From positions 1 through 12,091 of the forward strand of contig JBGPKH010000229.1 of assembly GCA_041485845.1 (NCBI GenBank): a stretch of 12,091 nucleotides of DNA, written 5' to 3'. Source of the DNA: OMOG01 sp041485845 (GTDB lineage Bacteria; Acidobacteriota; Terriglobia; Bryobacterales; Bryobacteraceae). The first letter of the stretch is position 1, and each line of letters starts with the position of its first letter. The notes below the pieces were generated by a model, which did not search any database, had not been told where the DNA came from, and was given only the letters and a program-made list of their open reading frames with translations. Position numbers and translations under genes: made by a program. Shown here piece by piece: positions 1 to 7,004 of this stretch.

Positions 1-342
1 CCGACTGCGAGTCGCGACCGCCAATTCACGCGAATCCGCTTGCTCTCCTCTCCCTGTTTCTTCTCCGCGCAAATCTCCGCGTCTCCGTTTCTCCGCGGTG
101 AGATCTGGTTACTGTCCAGGTTATTCTTCCGTGACGCCTTACCTGCCGGCGCAATCCCCTCCAACGGCCGCCAGTCTGGCAAACGCACCGGGATCCATTG
201 CCATCGGACGCAGGGCGCCACGGATCGTTAGCGTGGGGCGCGGCAATGCCCGCCTGTAGCCCGGCTCTTTACGGTAAGCTAACCGCTCTTTACTCCTTCC
301 ACGCACGCCCCGCGGTCCATCCTGAATCTATTGGAGGAGGAC
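1..342. other. Gene-free 5' region with TCTCCG microrepeats
   Basis: I see no convincing gene here; the open frames are short and lack ribosome binding sites. Around 60-101 the motif TCTCCG recurs four times at irregular spacing, ending in TCTCCGCGGTGAGA. This resembles dispersed low-complexity repeat DNA found between genes in some bacteria, but only this one copy is visible. The last 10 bases hold the ribosome binding site of the following gene. A promoter for that gene should lie within about 240-330, but I could not pick out convincing -35 and -10 boxes. Confidence 0.5.
333..340 (+). promoter_or_regulatory. Ribosome binding site of the TPR gene
   Basis: GGAGGAGG lies just upstream of ATG 343, with five bases between its first GGAGG and the ATG. 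It decides the start: the frame is open from a TTG at 331, but that TTG overlaps the Shine-Dalgarno sequence, so ATG 343 is the credible initiation codon. Confidence 0.8.
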
Positions 343-1482
343 ATGAAAACATTTTTGGGATTCCTGTTGGTAACGATTGTGACGCACGCGGGCGAGCCGG
401 GCGCCGCACGCGATTTAAGCCGGCAGGCCACCGGGCTCTACAACCAGGCTCGTTACGCCGAAGCCGAACCACTGTTCCGCCGGGCCCTCGAGGCGTGGAC
501 CAAGCTCGGCCCGGAAGCCGCGCTTGAACGCGCCATCGACATGCGCAATCTGGGTTCGCTGTTACGCACCCGCGGCCGCTACGCGGAGGCCGAACCCCTG
601 TTAACCGGCGCCGCGAGCCAACTCGAAGCCGGCGGCGCGACGGGCCTGGACACCGCCCGCGCCTGGTACAACCTCGCGTCTCTGTATCGCGCGCGGGGAG
701 ACCTCGCCAAGGCCGAATCCTGTGCCCTGCGGGCCACGGCCATCATGGAAAAGCAGTCCGGCATTTCGGGGCCGGAGCGGCTGGGCGCCCGGCTGGTGCT
801 CTCTTCCGTCTACATCGAGCAGCGGCGTTTCGCCGAAGCCGAAGCTATCCTCGGGCCGGCCCTGGATAGCGCCGATGGCCCGCTGGCAGTGGTGATCTAC
901 GACAACCTGGCCACCATCGCCATCGCCCGCGGGGAGTACGAAAAGGCCGAGAGCTCCGCGCGCCAGGCTCTCTACTTCGCGCGCCTCTCGCTGCCTCCCG
1001 GCCATCCCGCCATGGCCGCTTCATGGAGCAATCTGGCGCAGGCCTGCCGCTTCCGCGGCGAGTACCTGGAGGCGGAGGAGGCCTATCGCAAAGCCATCGC
1101 CCTCTGGGAAAACTCGCTCGGCGCATGGCATCCGGAAGTGGCCAAAGGACTCATGAATCTCGGCGCCTTCTACCACCAGCGCGGGCGCGAAGCCGGAGCC
1201 GAGCGCCTCTATAGCCGCGCCGCCGCGATCCTGGAGCAGTCCTTCGGCAAGAGCGATCCGCGAACACTGTCGGCGCGCAACGAGCTGGCCGAAGTGCTGC
1301 GCGGGGAGCGCCGCTACTCGGAATCCGCCAAGCTCGAACGCAGCACGCTGGCCGCCCTGGAGAAGCAGCTTTCCGCCGATGATCCGCGCCTCGTGCGCGC
1401 CCAGTCCAACTATGCGCGCCTGTTGCAGGACAGTGGAGCCGCCGCCGCTCCCTGCCGCCATGGCGCGGCCTGCGAGCCGTAA
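343..1482 (+). CDS. Exported tetratricopeptide-repeat protein
   Basis: This encodes a 379-residue protein that is almost entirely tetratricopeptide repeats. Units of about 42 residues recur with the kinesin-light-chain-like pattern 'G.Y.EAE.L..RAL' (for example RYAEAEPLFRRALE near residue 38, RYAEAEPLL near 79, EYLEAEEAYRKAIALWE near 243). Interleaved 'LG..HP..A....NLA' segments follow the same pattern. TPR arrays are protein-binding scaffolds, and no enzymatic domain is attached. The N-terminus (MKTFLGFLLVTIVTHAGEPG) resembles a short signal peptide, so export is likely. The start is fixed by a strong ribosome binding site. The gene ends immediately before a palindromic repeat, and its last dozen residues (Ala/Pro/Cys-rich) do not look like TPR. 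Its partner and pathway are unknown. The neighbouring cas remnant on the opposite strand gives no functional link. Confidence 0.88.
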   Translation: MKTFLGFLLVTIVTHAGEPGAARDLSRQATGLYNQARYAEAEPLFRRALEAWTKLGPEAALERAIDMRNLGSLLRTRGRYAEAEPLLTGAASQLEAGGATGLDTARAWYNLASLYRARGDLAKAESCALRATAIMEKQSGISGPERLGARLVLSSVYIEQRRFAEAEAILGPALDSADGPLAVVIYDNLATIAIARGEYEKAESSARQALYFARLSLPPGHPAMAASWSNLAQACRFRGEYLEAEEAYRKAIALWENSLGAWHPEVAKGLMNLGAFYHQRGREAGAERLYSRAAAILEQSFGKSDPRTLSARNELAEVLRGERRYSESAKLERSTLAALEKQLSADDPRLVRAQSNYARLLQDSGAAAAPCRHGAACEP

Positions 1483-1529
1483 GGTGGGGCAGGTTCAGCC
1501 GGCTTCAGCCGGCCAAGGACAGGCCGGGA
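1483..1529. repeat. Palindromic (REP-like) repeat at the cas3 truncation point
   Basis: Two adjacent hairpins can be drawn: GCCGGCTTCAGCCGGC at 1498-1513 (7-bp stem, 2-nt loop), and CCGGCC/GGCCGG at 1509-1514 and 1522-1527 with a 7-nt loop. They share bases, so only one can form at a time. The segment begins with GGTGGGGCAGGTT and includes GACAGGCC. Both words have counterparts in the palindromic element inside the esterase gene at about 9352-9425, which suggests a dispersed repeat family. It lies exactly between the TPR stop codon and the last recognisable cas3 codon. It could also act as a transcription terminator for the TPR gene, although no T-tract follows. Confidence 0.6.
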
Positions 1530-2447
1530 GGCCGCGAGTGTCTTTCCAGACCCGCACGGCGACAGCAAAAGGGCTCGCGCGGGAAGGTCGCCTGTGGCCA
1601 ACTGCCAATCCCGCCACTGAAAAACTCCATCGCTGCGTGATTCAATCTCTCGGATTCGCGGCTGGATGACACTCTGCTCGATGAAGTCGCCTGACAGGGG
1701 TTCCCCACGGAAGCAGCCACGTAACCAGGAACGCACATCCAGGCCCTCGCGTACCAAGGCCGAACCGGCGGCGTTTGAGATGACGAGGCCCGCCTTGACC
1801 GCACAGAGCAGCCGCAAGCGTACGTCGTCCTCCTGGATTTCCCGTTGGAACCGCCGCGCGGCGTACCGGATTTGGTTTCGGGAGGCCATCATCTGTCCTC
1901 GCGTTAGTGTTTTGTCAGTTAGGGCAGGACGTGGGGAAAGTCGGCAATCGGTCGCCAGACTCTCCAGAATTTGGGCGAACTCCACGTTGCCTTGGAGGAA
2001 TTCAATAGAGTAATCGCCTTCCACCAGCGAGTGACAGACGTTATCGTCGTTTGCCTTCAGGTGATGGCTCAAGACTGCGGCGATCACAATATCGAGATCA
2101 ACGTGACTGGAGAGCCAGTCGTGAATCGGCTGATCCAGGAGGAAGACAGTCGAGACATGCTCATGGCGAACTCGCTGCTCGCCGGCAGAGCGAACCACAG
2201 CCTGAAAGCCACTGTTGGCCTTACCACAATCATGAAGCCATGAGGCCACAAGCAGCGCCTGGAGGAATCGACTGGCGTTCTGGCCATCAAGGCCGAAGAA
2301 CGTTAGCCATGCTCTCCCGAAGTCTGTCGGGCCATCCCGTGGGTGCCCGAACATCTCCACAGCGCAACACGCTACTGCCTTCGAGTGCGTCCAAAGACCT
2401 ATGCCCTTGGGCCCGCTTTTTGCCAGCAGTCCGGAAGACTCAGTCAT
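1530..2447 (-). pseudogene. cas3: Truncated CRISPR-associated nuclease/helicase Cas3 (HD domain plus Walker A only)
   Basis: Cas3 degrades target DNA in type I CRISPR-Cas systems, using an N-terminal HD nuclease and a superfamily 2 helicase. About 306 residues are recognisable. The HD domain looks complete, with candidate metal ligands His21, His72-Asp73 (WLHDCGKA), His95/His97 and His128-His129 (VLSHH). It is followed by the start of the helicase with a Walker A motif, SPCGSGKTLAA, Gly299-Thr303. Homology stops two or three codons later, where the palindromic repeat begins. The frame runs on to a stop at 1410, but that 39-residue tail is encoded by repeat DNA and the antisense of the TPR gene. 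Full Cas3 proteins are usually 700-900 residues, so the DEAD box and the rest of the helicase are lost. The start codon overlaps the cas6 stop (ATGA). A residual HD nuclease activity is conceivable but unproven. Confidence 0.85.
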
Positions 2448-3185
2448 TCTGTGGCCGGCACGAAGATGCCGCAGCCGAATCGGCGTCGGCCACCCAGGCC
2501 CTTTTCCTGAAGCACGATCGATTCGTCGGCCGTCAATTCGGAAGCCAGAATTGCGTATCCGACGACTTGTTTGCCTCGAATATCGAGGGTCCGCCGTCGC
2601 AGCGGGTCCTGGGACCCTTTCGATGGACTCCCCTCGACGCTGGCCGTCCCGGCACGGTACGGCAATCCCAACACGCCCCGAATGCCGCTGGCTTCCGCCT
2701 GCCGCATTGCTGCCGCGAGAAAGCCCTCCGGTTCCATGAACCCCTTGATGACTACCAGGCGACTATACAACCGCGGCGCTGGCCGAAGCGGAATCATCTC
2801 GGGCGTTCCGATACGGAGGATCGATCCTCCAATATCGAAATTCTCCCCGGTCAATGGGAGAAATTCGCTAATGTGTTCCGACCCGACTCGGATGGTCATC
2901 CGGCTCGCGGGAGTGATCTTGAGGGACCCGTTGCCCCTCCAGTTTTCCGTTGATTGGATGGATTCCGGCCTCGGCCCAACCGTGGAGCCGCGGCAGTTTC
3001 CGGCAGAGGCAGCCGTATAGAGCATACCCATGATCGGCGGGAACCGAATCCCCTGAAACCCGGAATGCGAAACGCCGCGCAAGAAAAACACCCCAAAATC
3101 CACCCCCCCAAAAATCCCAGTCACAGGCTTTGGCGGGAAATTTTCCGAATGATTTCAACCACTTCCGGATCTCACCGCCCACCAT
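2444..3185 (-). pseudogene. cas6: Frameshifted CRISPR RNA endoribonuclease Cas6 (Cmx6, MYXAN type)
   Basis: Cas6 cuts pre-crRNA within the repeats of type I systems. Here it is split over two frames. The N-terminal frame holds FRVSGDSVPADHGYALYG and HGWAEAGIHPINGKLEG. The C-terminal frame holds GSLKITPASRMTIRVGSEHI, RLVVIKGF and the glycine-rich terminus LQEKGLGGRRRFGCGIF. These fit the Cas6/Cmx6 family of Myxococcus xanthus-type systems. The switch occurs at a run of four Gs (plus-strand CCCC, 2934-2937). Removing one G reads LEGNGSLK and restores one continuous Cas6 frame. The start is unclear: the first frame opens at ATG 3185, but the roughly 30 residues before FAFRVSG are low-complexity and unlike Cas6. 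The stop overlaps the cas3 start by ATGA, as in an operon. It could be a sequencing error rather than a real mutation. Confidence 0.82.
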
Positions 3186-3416
3186 CTCAATCTTCGTCTG
3201 CTAGATATGAATCGGGAGGAAGAAATGCAGATCGTTTCGCAGGCCCCATCGCCTTCGCCCGCCCGCAACCCGATCGCCGCCGCCCCCGTCGCCTCTCGCG
3301 TTCGCCCGCATGGCCGCCAGCCCCGGCCCTCAAGCAGCGCCGCACTGGTCCCCGGCCCCAGAGAATGCCGGCGCTCACACAAAGGCCACCCTCATCATCG
3401 AGGCTACCGGCAAACC
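3186..3416. other. Gene-poor region upstream of the Cas remnant
   Basis: No gene can be supported. A plus-strand frame with ATG at 3225 has a possible ribosome binding site (GGGAGGAAGAA) but encodes a Pro/Arg/Ser-rich sequence without recognisable similarity. It runs through the first hairpin repeat, and all frames here look equally compositional. This is where a promoter or leader for the old cas operon would be expected. I searched for CRISPR repeats here and found none. Confidence 0.5.
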
Positions 3417-3545
3417 GGGGAGACGCATCTTGCCCAAAAAGCCCTCCGGATGCGTCTCCCGATTTCGGCGCCCCTCCGCAACCCACAGAAACAGAGGAGC
3501 TTAGAACGCCACGAATAATAACTTCACACACCCGAATTTCTTGCG
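3417..3545. repeat. Hairpin repeat unit, copy 1
   Basis: First of two copies of a ~128-bp direct repeat. It starts with a perfect 12-bp stem (3418-3429 with 3449-3460, GGGAGACGCATC/GATGCGTCTCCC) and a 19-nt loop beginning TTGCCCAAAAAG. A conserved single-stranded part follows, with GATTTCGG, ACAGAAACAGAGG and AATAATAACTTCACACACCC, ending at TTGCG. I count about 16 differences from copy 2 and no gaps. Two differences on the 5' arm are matched by two on the 3' arm, so pairing is kept. It could be a structured RNA, a DNA hairpin of a small mobile element, or a regulatory site. Neither strand shows a T-tract after the stem, so a simple terminator is unlikely. Confidence 0.75.
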
Positions 3546-3593
3546 TCGCCCGCTGTTGCGCCCCTACCCCGGCCTCCCGTCCCCCTTCGGATC

Positions 3594-3722
3594 CGGGGGG
3601 CGCATCTTGCCCAAAAAACCCTCCAGATGCGCCCCCCGATTTCGGAGCCACTCCGCAACCTACAGAAACAGAGGGGCTTACAACGCCATGAATAATAACT
3701 TCACACACCCGGGAATCTTGCG
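3594..3722. repeat. Hairpin repeat unit, copy 2
   Basis: Second copy, offset exactly 177 bp from the first. The 12-bp stem is GGGGGGCGCATC (3595-3606) with GATGCGCCCCCC (3626-3637), extended by one C-G pair (3594/3638). The 19-nt loop TTGCCCAAAAAACCCTCCA differs from copy 1 at two bases. The downstream conserved part continues to TTGCG at 3722. Similarity stops sharply there and just upstream of the stem, so the unit boundaries are well defined. It ends about 100 bp before the start of the beta-propeller gene and could lie in that gene's leader transcript. Confidence 0.75.
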
Positions 3723-3810
3723 CCTCCCCCCAACCACGGGGCAGCGCGGGAAGGCAACTTCTCCGCGCAGTCCGGGTTTACGATGTACCATAGGTACAGC
3801 CCGCGTCCCC

Positions 3811-3817
3811 GGAAGGA
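3811..3817 (+). promoter_or_regulatory. Ribosome binding site deciding the start of the propeller gene
   Basis: GGAAGGA stands 7 nt before GTG 3825. The in-frame upstream ATG at 3783 has no Shine-Dalgarno sequence before it. GTG 3825 also yields a compact n-region for the signal peptide, so it is preferred. Confidence 0.6.
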
Positions 3818-3824
3818 TAGGTTT

Positions 3825-6797
3825 GTGAACCCTCGGTACCCCAATCGTTTCCGCTCTTTTTCGTTCGGCCTGGCCGTGTTAGCCATCGGTCTCAGCGGGC
3901 CGCGGTGGGCGTCTGCCCAGCAAAGCACCGGCGCCACGTTCGGCGACGTCATTCAGTTGGCGGGGGGCACCCCTGCCGACATCGTTCTGGACGAGCAGCG
4001 GCAGCTTTTGTACCTGGTCGGTAACAGCACCAGCCAAGTCCTGGTGGTGGACTACACCACCGGAGTGGTGGTGAACCATATCGGGGTAGGGAAGAGCCCC
4101 ATCGCCGGCGCCCTCTCGATGGACGGCAATTTCCTATACGTGACCAGCGGCGCCACGCCCACCCAGACCGCCAGCGGCACGCCCACGCTCAACGTGATCG
4201 ATCTGACGCAGGGCCGGGTTGTGCAAAGCGTGGTTCTGCCGTCGATACCGCAGGGCGTGGAGGTCGGCAACGATGGCCGCGCGCTGATCAGCATGCTGGG
4301 AACGGGTGTCGTGTCCGGCATCCCGCAGGGCACGTTGGCGGTCTTCGACCGGACCTTGTCGGCGGGACAACAGCTTCTGCCGGTCACCGTGCCGGCGCTG
4401 CCCACCACGCCGGCGCCCTTGCCGGCCACCACTTTGACGCGGCCGACGAAGATCTTCACCGGCTCGCTGCTGCGCACGCCGGACGGACAGTTCATCGTCG
4501 GGGTGATCACTCCCACCGCCGCCAGCACCTATATCTTCGTGTACGAGGTGGCCTCCGGGGTGGTGCTGCGCAATCGGACGGTGTCGGGCGCCTCGACGGT
4601 TCTGGCCATGGCCCCGGACGGGTCGCGCTTCATGGCGGGGATGACCATGTACGACACAGCTACCCTGGGGATCATGGCGCAACAGAACAACGCCAATGCG
4701 CCGTTCAGCTTCACCGGGGCGTTCAACACCTTGCAGAACATCGGCGGAAGCGTATTCGCGCCCGACGGATCGACATTGTACAGCGCCTTCAACACGGCGG
4801 CGAACACCAACCCTCCCCCGCCTTCGCTTTCCTCCACCCTGCTGATCGACAACCCCACCAACCTGGGGATCCGGCTGGGAATCCGTTTGCCGGAGAGCAT
4901 CGTGGCCAAGATGGTAGTGTTGTCGGATAGCTCCGAGGCATGGGGTTTGTCGGATTCCGGCGTGATCCACCTGCCGCTCGGGCGCCTTTTCGAATATCCG
5001 ATCATTCAACCGGAGACCACGCAGGTCTTCCTGGCGTACGACGACTGCAACCGCGGCGTGGCCACCGGCGTTCTCAAAATCAACAACCTGGGGCAAGGCC
5101 GCCTGACTTTCGCGGTGGTAGCGACCGGGAACTCGGCGATGGTGTATCAGCAGTCGAGCGGACTGGCGCCGGCGAACATCACCTTCACCATGGAGCCTGG
5201 CCGCTCCGGAGTGGTGCGGCAACCGGGCACGAATATCTGGACCGGAGCCGGGACCTCGACCGGGGCGCCGCTCAACGTGACGATTTCTTCGCCCCAGGCG
5301 ATCAACGTTCCGCCGGTGATTCGCGTGTACATGAACTATCGCCAGTCCGACCAGCGCGGCGTCATCTACCCGGTGCCCACGACGTCGAACAACAGTCCGA
5401 ACAACGTGGGCGGCAATACTTCGGGCAACGAGGGTTTGCAGGATATCGTGCTGGATGAGGCTCGGGGCCGGGTCTACATCACCAACTCCGGCTACAACCG
5501 CATCGAGGTGTTCGATATCAGGAAGCAGCACTTCGTGGATCCGATCGCGGTCGGACAACTGCCGCACTCGATGGCCATGGGCACGGACGGCAACACGCTG
5601 TACGTGGGCAATACCGGCGGCGAATCCATCGGCATCGTGGATTTGAATCAAGGCAAGGTAGTGGACAGCGTCAATTTTCCGCCGATCCCGCGCAACGGGA
5701 CGGTGGCCCTGGTTTATCCGCGAACGCTGGCGATGGGACTTTTCGGGCTGCAGTTCGTGATGTCCGACGGGTCCCAGTGGAAGGTCGTGAACGGCAACCT
5801 GGCCACCGTCCGGCCGACCGATTCGGTGACCCCGGTGAGGTTCGCGGGCGGACCGGCCTTCGGCATGCTTGCCACTCCGGACAACAGCCATATCCTCACC
5901 CTGAACGGAAACGGCATCGGTTATATCTACAACTCCAACGCCGATACCTATGTCGGCAGCCGGCAACTGTTCACTGGCACCATTCAGGGCTACTATGGCG
6001 TCGTGGGCGCAGGGCCGGCGGCATCGTTTTTCCTGGCGGACGGGCTCATCCTGAATTCCGCCCTGACGGTGATTGGGGGCTCGGCACAGCCTGGCGCCAC
6101 GGCTATTATGCCCGGGCCCCTGCCCGGCCTTCCGGGTGTCACGACCATCATCAACACCGGGCAGCGAAACGTGGCCGCCGTGGCGGCGCTGAACGCTAAC
6201 TCCTACCTGCGGCTCACCACCCCGGTGCGCCAAAATGTCACCACGGCGACGCGCGACGATTCGCGAACCACTCTCGAAATGGTCAACCTGATCACCGGCG
6301 AACTGACTCTCGCCGGCGTGGCGCCGGAGAATCCGCAAGTCAACGTGTTCGGCACCACGCGATTCAATACCAATCCGCGCCAGATGGTGGTGGACTCGGC
6401 CGGCAACACGGCATACGCCATCACACTCTCCGGCCTCAGTGTGATCTCACTGACTCCCACCGGGGCTGAGACCAGGCCGGCGATCGCTGCCGGCGCGCGC
6501 GGGATCGTGAACTCGAGCGACGGCACTCCCAACATCCGGCCCGGTTCTTTCATCACGATCAGCGGGCAAAACCTGGCCACCGCCGCGACTGCGGACACGC
6601 TCCCGCCGCCCACGGTGCTGGGCGGATCGTGCGTGACCTTCGGCGACGTGGCGGTGCCGCTGCTGGTGACCTCGACCGGCCAGATTCAGGCGCAAGTGCC
6701 CGCGACGCTCCAGTCGGGCACTCAGGTGGTGGCGGTGCGGTCACTGGCGACCGCCCAGGCCAGCGATCCGGTGATGATTACCGTGCGGGCAAACTAG
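3825..6797 (+). CDS. Exported double beta-propeller protein with Solibacter-type C-terminal domain
   Basis: About 990 residues (1004 if started at ATG 3783). Residues 1-31 form a signal peptide (arginine-rich start, hydrophobic FGLAVLAIGL, cleavage near WASA/QQ). Two YncE/YVTN-like beta-propeller regions follow. The first, from about residue 40, has 'GGTPADIVLDEQRQLLYLVG' and 'SPIAGALSMDGNFLYVTSG'. The second, from about 535, has 'GLQDIVLDEARGRVYITNSG' and 'LPHSMAMGTDGNTLYVGNTG'. Between them (about 400-525) is a beta-rich, possibly Ig-like stretch. The last ~100 residues (GIVNSSDGTPNIRPGSFITI, then GGSCVTFGDVAVPLL, GQIQAQVP) match the TIGR03437 domain abundant in Solibacter relatives. No catalytic residues stand out; such proteins are thought to act at the cell surface or outside, perhaps in binding. 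The gene is monocistronic and convergent with the esterase operon. Confidence 0.9.
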   Translation: MNPRYPNRFRSFSFGLAVLAIGLSGPRWASAQQSTGATFGDVIQLAGGTPADIVLDEQRQLLYLVGNSTSQVLVVDYTTGVVVNHIGVGKSPIAGALSMDGNFLYVTSGATPTQTASGTPTLNVIDLTQGRVVQSVVLPSIPQGVEVGNDGRALISMLGTGVVSGIPQGTLAVFDRTLSAGQQLLPVTVPALPTTPAPLPATTLTRPTKIFTGSLLRTPDGQFIVGVITPTAASTYIFVYEVASGVVLRNRTVSGASTVLAMAPDGSRFMAGMTMYDTATLGIMAQQNNANAPFSFTGAFNTLQNIGGSVFAPDGSTLYSAFNTAANTNPPPPSLSSTLLIDNPTNLGIRLGIRLPESIVAKMVVLSDSSEAWGLSDSGVIHLPLGRLFEYPIIQPETTQVFLAYDDCNRGVATGVLKINNLGQGRLTFAVVATGNSAMVYQQSSGLAPANITFTMEPGRSGVVRQPGTNIWTGAGTSTGAPLNVTISSPQAINVPPVIRVYMNYRQSDQRGVIYPVPTTSNNSPNNVGGNTSGNEGLQDIVLDEARGRVYITNSGYNRIEVFDIRKQHFVDPIAVGQLPHSMAMGTDGNTLYVGNTGGESIGIVDLNQGKVVDSVNFPPIPRNGTVALVYPRTLAMGLFGLQFVMSDGSQWKVVNGNLATVRPTDSVTPVRFAGGPAFGMLATPDNSHILTLNGNGIGYIYNSNADTYVGSRQLFTGTIQGYYGVVGAGPAASFFLADGLILNSALTVIGGSAQPGATAIMPGPLPGLPGVTTIINTGQRNVAAVAALNANSYLRLTTPVRQNVTTATRDDSRTTLEMVNLITGELTLAGVAPENPQVNVFGTTRFNTNPRQMVVDSAGNTAYAITLSGLSVISLTPTGAETRPAIAAGARGIVNSSDGTPNIRPGSFITISGQNLATAATADTLPPPTVLGGSCVTFGDVAVPLLVTSTGQIQAQVPATLQSGTQVVAVRSLATAQASDPVMITVRAN

Positions 6798-6811
6798 TAT
6801 CGCCTTCGGCC

Positions 6812-6976
6812 GCCGCATTCAACCGAAAGGCCGGCGGCGCCGGCGCTGGAGCGGCAGGCGCGGCTGAAGCGTGAAGCCAGGTGGCCGCATTCAACCGAAA
6901 GGCCCGCGCCGGCGGCGCTGGAGCGGCAGGCGCGGCCGAAGCGTGAAGCCAGGTGGCCGCATTCAACCGAAAGGCC
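6812..6976. repeat. 72-bp tandem repeat between convergent genes
   Basis: The 21-bp word GCCGCATTCAACCGAAAGGCC starts at 6812, 6884 and 6956, an exact period of 72 bp. Two full units and the beginning of a third are present. The two full units differ mainly in a GC-rich stretch that can fold (GCCGGCGGCGCCGGC, 6830-6844, in unit 1). They lie in the 207-bp gap between the ends of the propeller gene and the second esterase, so a role in terminating both transcripts is possible, though no T-tract is present. The period is divisible by three, which creates a repetitive open frame on the minus strand that I do not regard as a gene. Confidence 0.85.
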
Positions 6977-7004
6977 GGCTGCGGCGTCAGGCTGTGGCTC
7001 ACGG

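Noticed and set aside
1410..1529. C-terminal 39 residues of the open frame continuing from cas3
   Set aside because: This part is antisense to the 3' end of the TPR gene and to the palindromic repeat; it shows no Cas3 helicase sequence.
3187..3722. CRISPR array next to the cas remnant
   Set aside because: Only two non-identical hairpin units with 177-bp spacing are present; there are no short identical repeats with unique 30-40-bp spacers.
3417..3722. Integron attC sites or intrinsic terminators as the identity of the hairpins
   Set aside because: No attC core (GTTRRRY/RYYYAAC) and no T-tract after either stem on either strand.
3207..3828. Several overlapping open frames across the hairpin repeats
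   Set aside because: Differences between the two repeat copies are mostly amino-acid-changing in these frames, one copy carries a stop where the other does not, and no known domain is visible.
4134..6338. 734-residue open frame antisense to the propeller gene
   Set aside because: It is Arg/His/Gly-rich, has no recognisable domain or ribosome binding site, and is the complement of a well-supported gene in GC-rich DNA.
6778..7002. Minus-strand frame with a 24-residue repeat (AFRLNAATWLHASAAPAAPA)
   Set aside because: It is explained by the 72-bp DNA tandem repeat, whose period happens to be divisible by three; there is no ribosome binding site and it abuts the end of the esterase gene.
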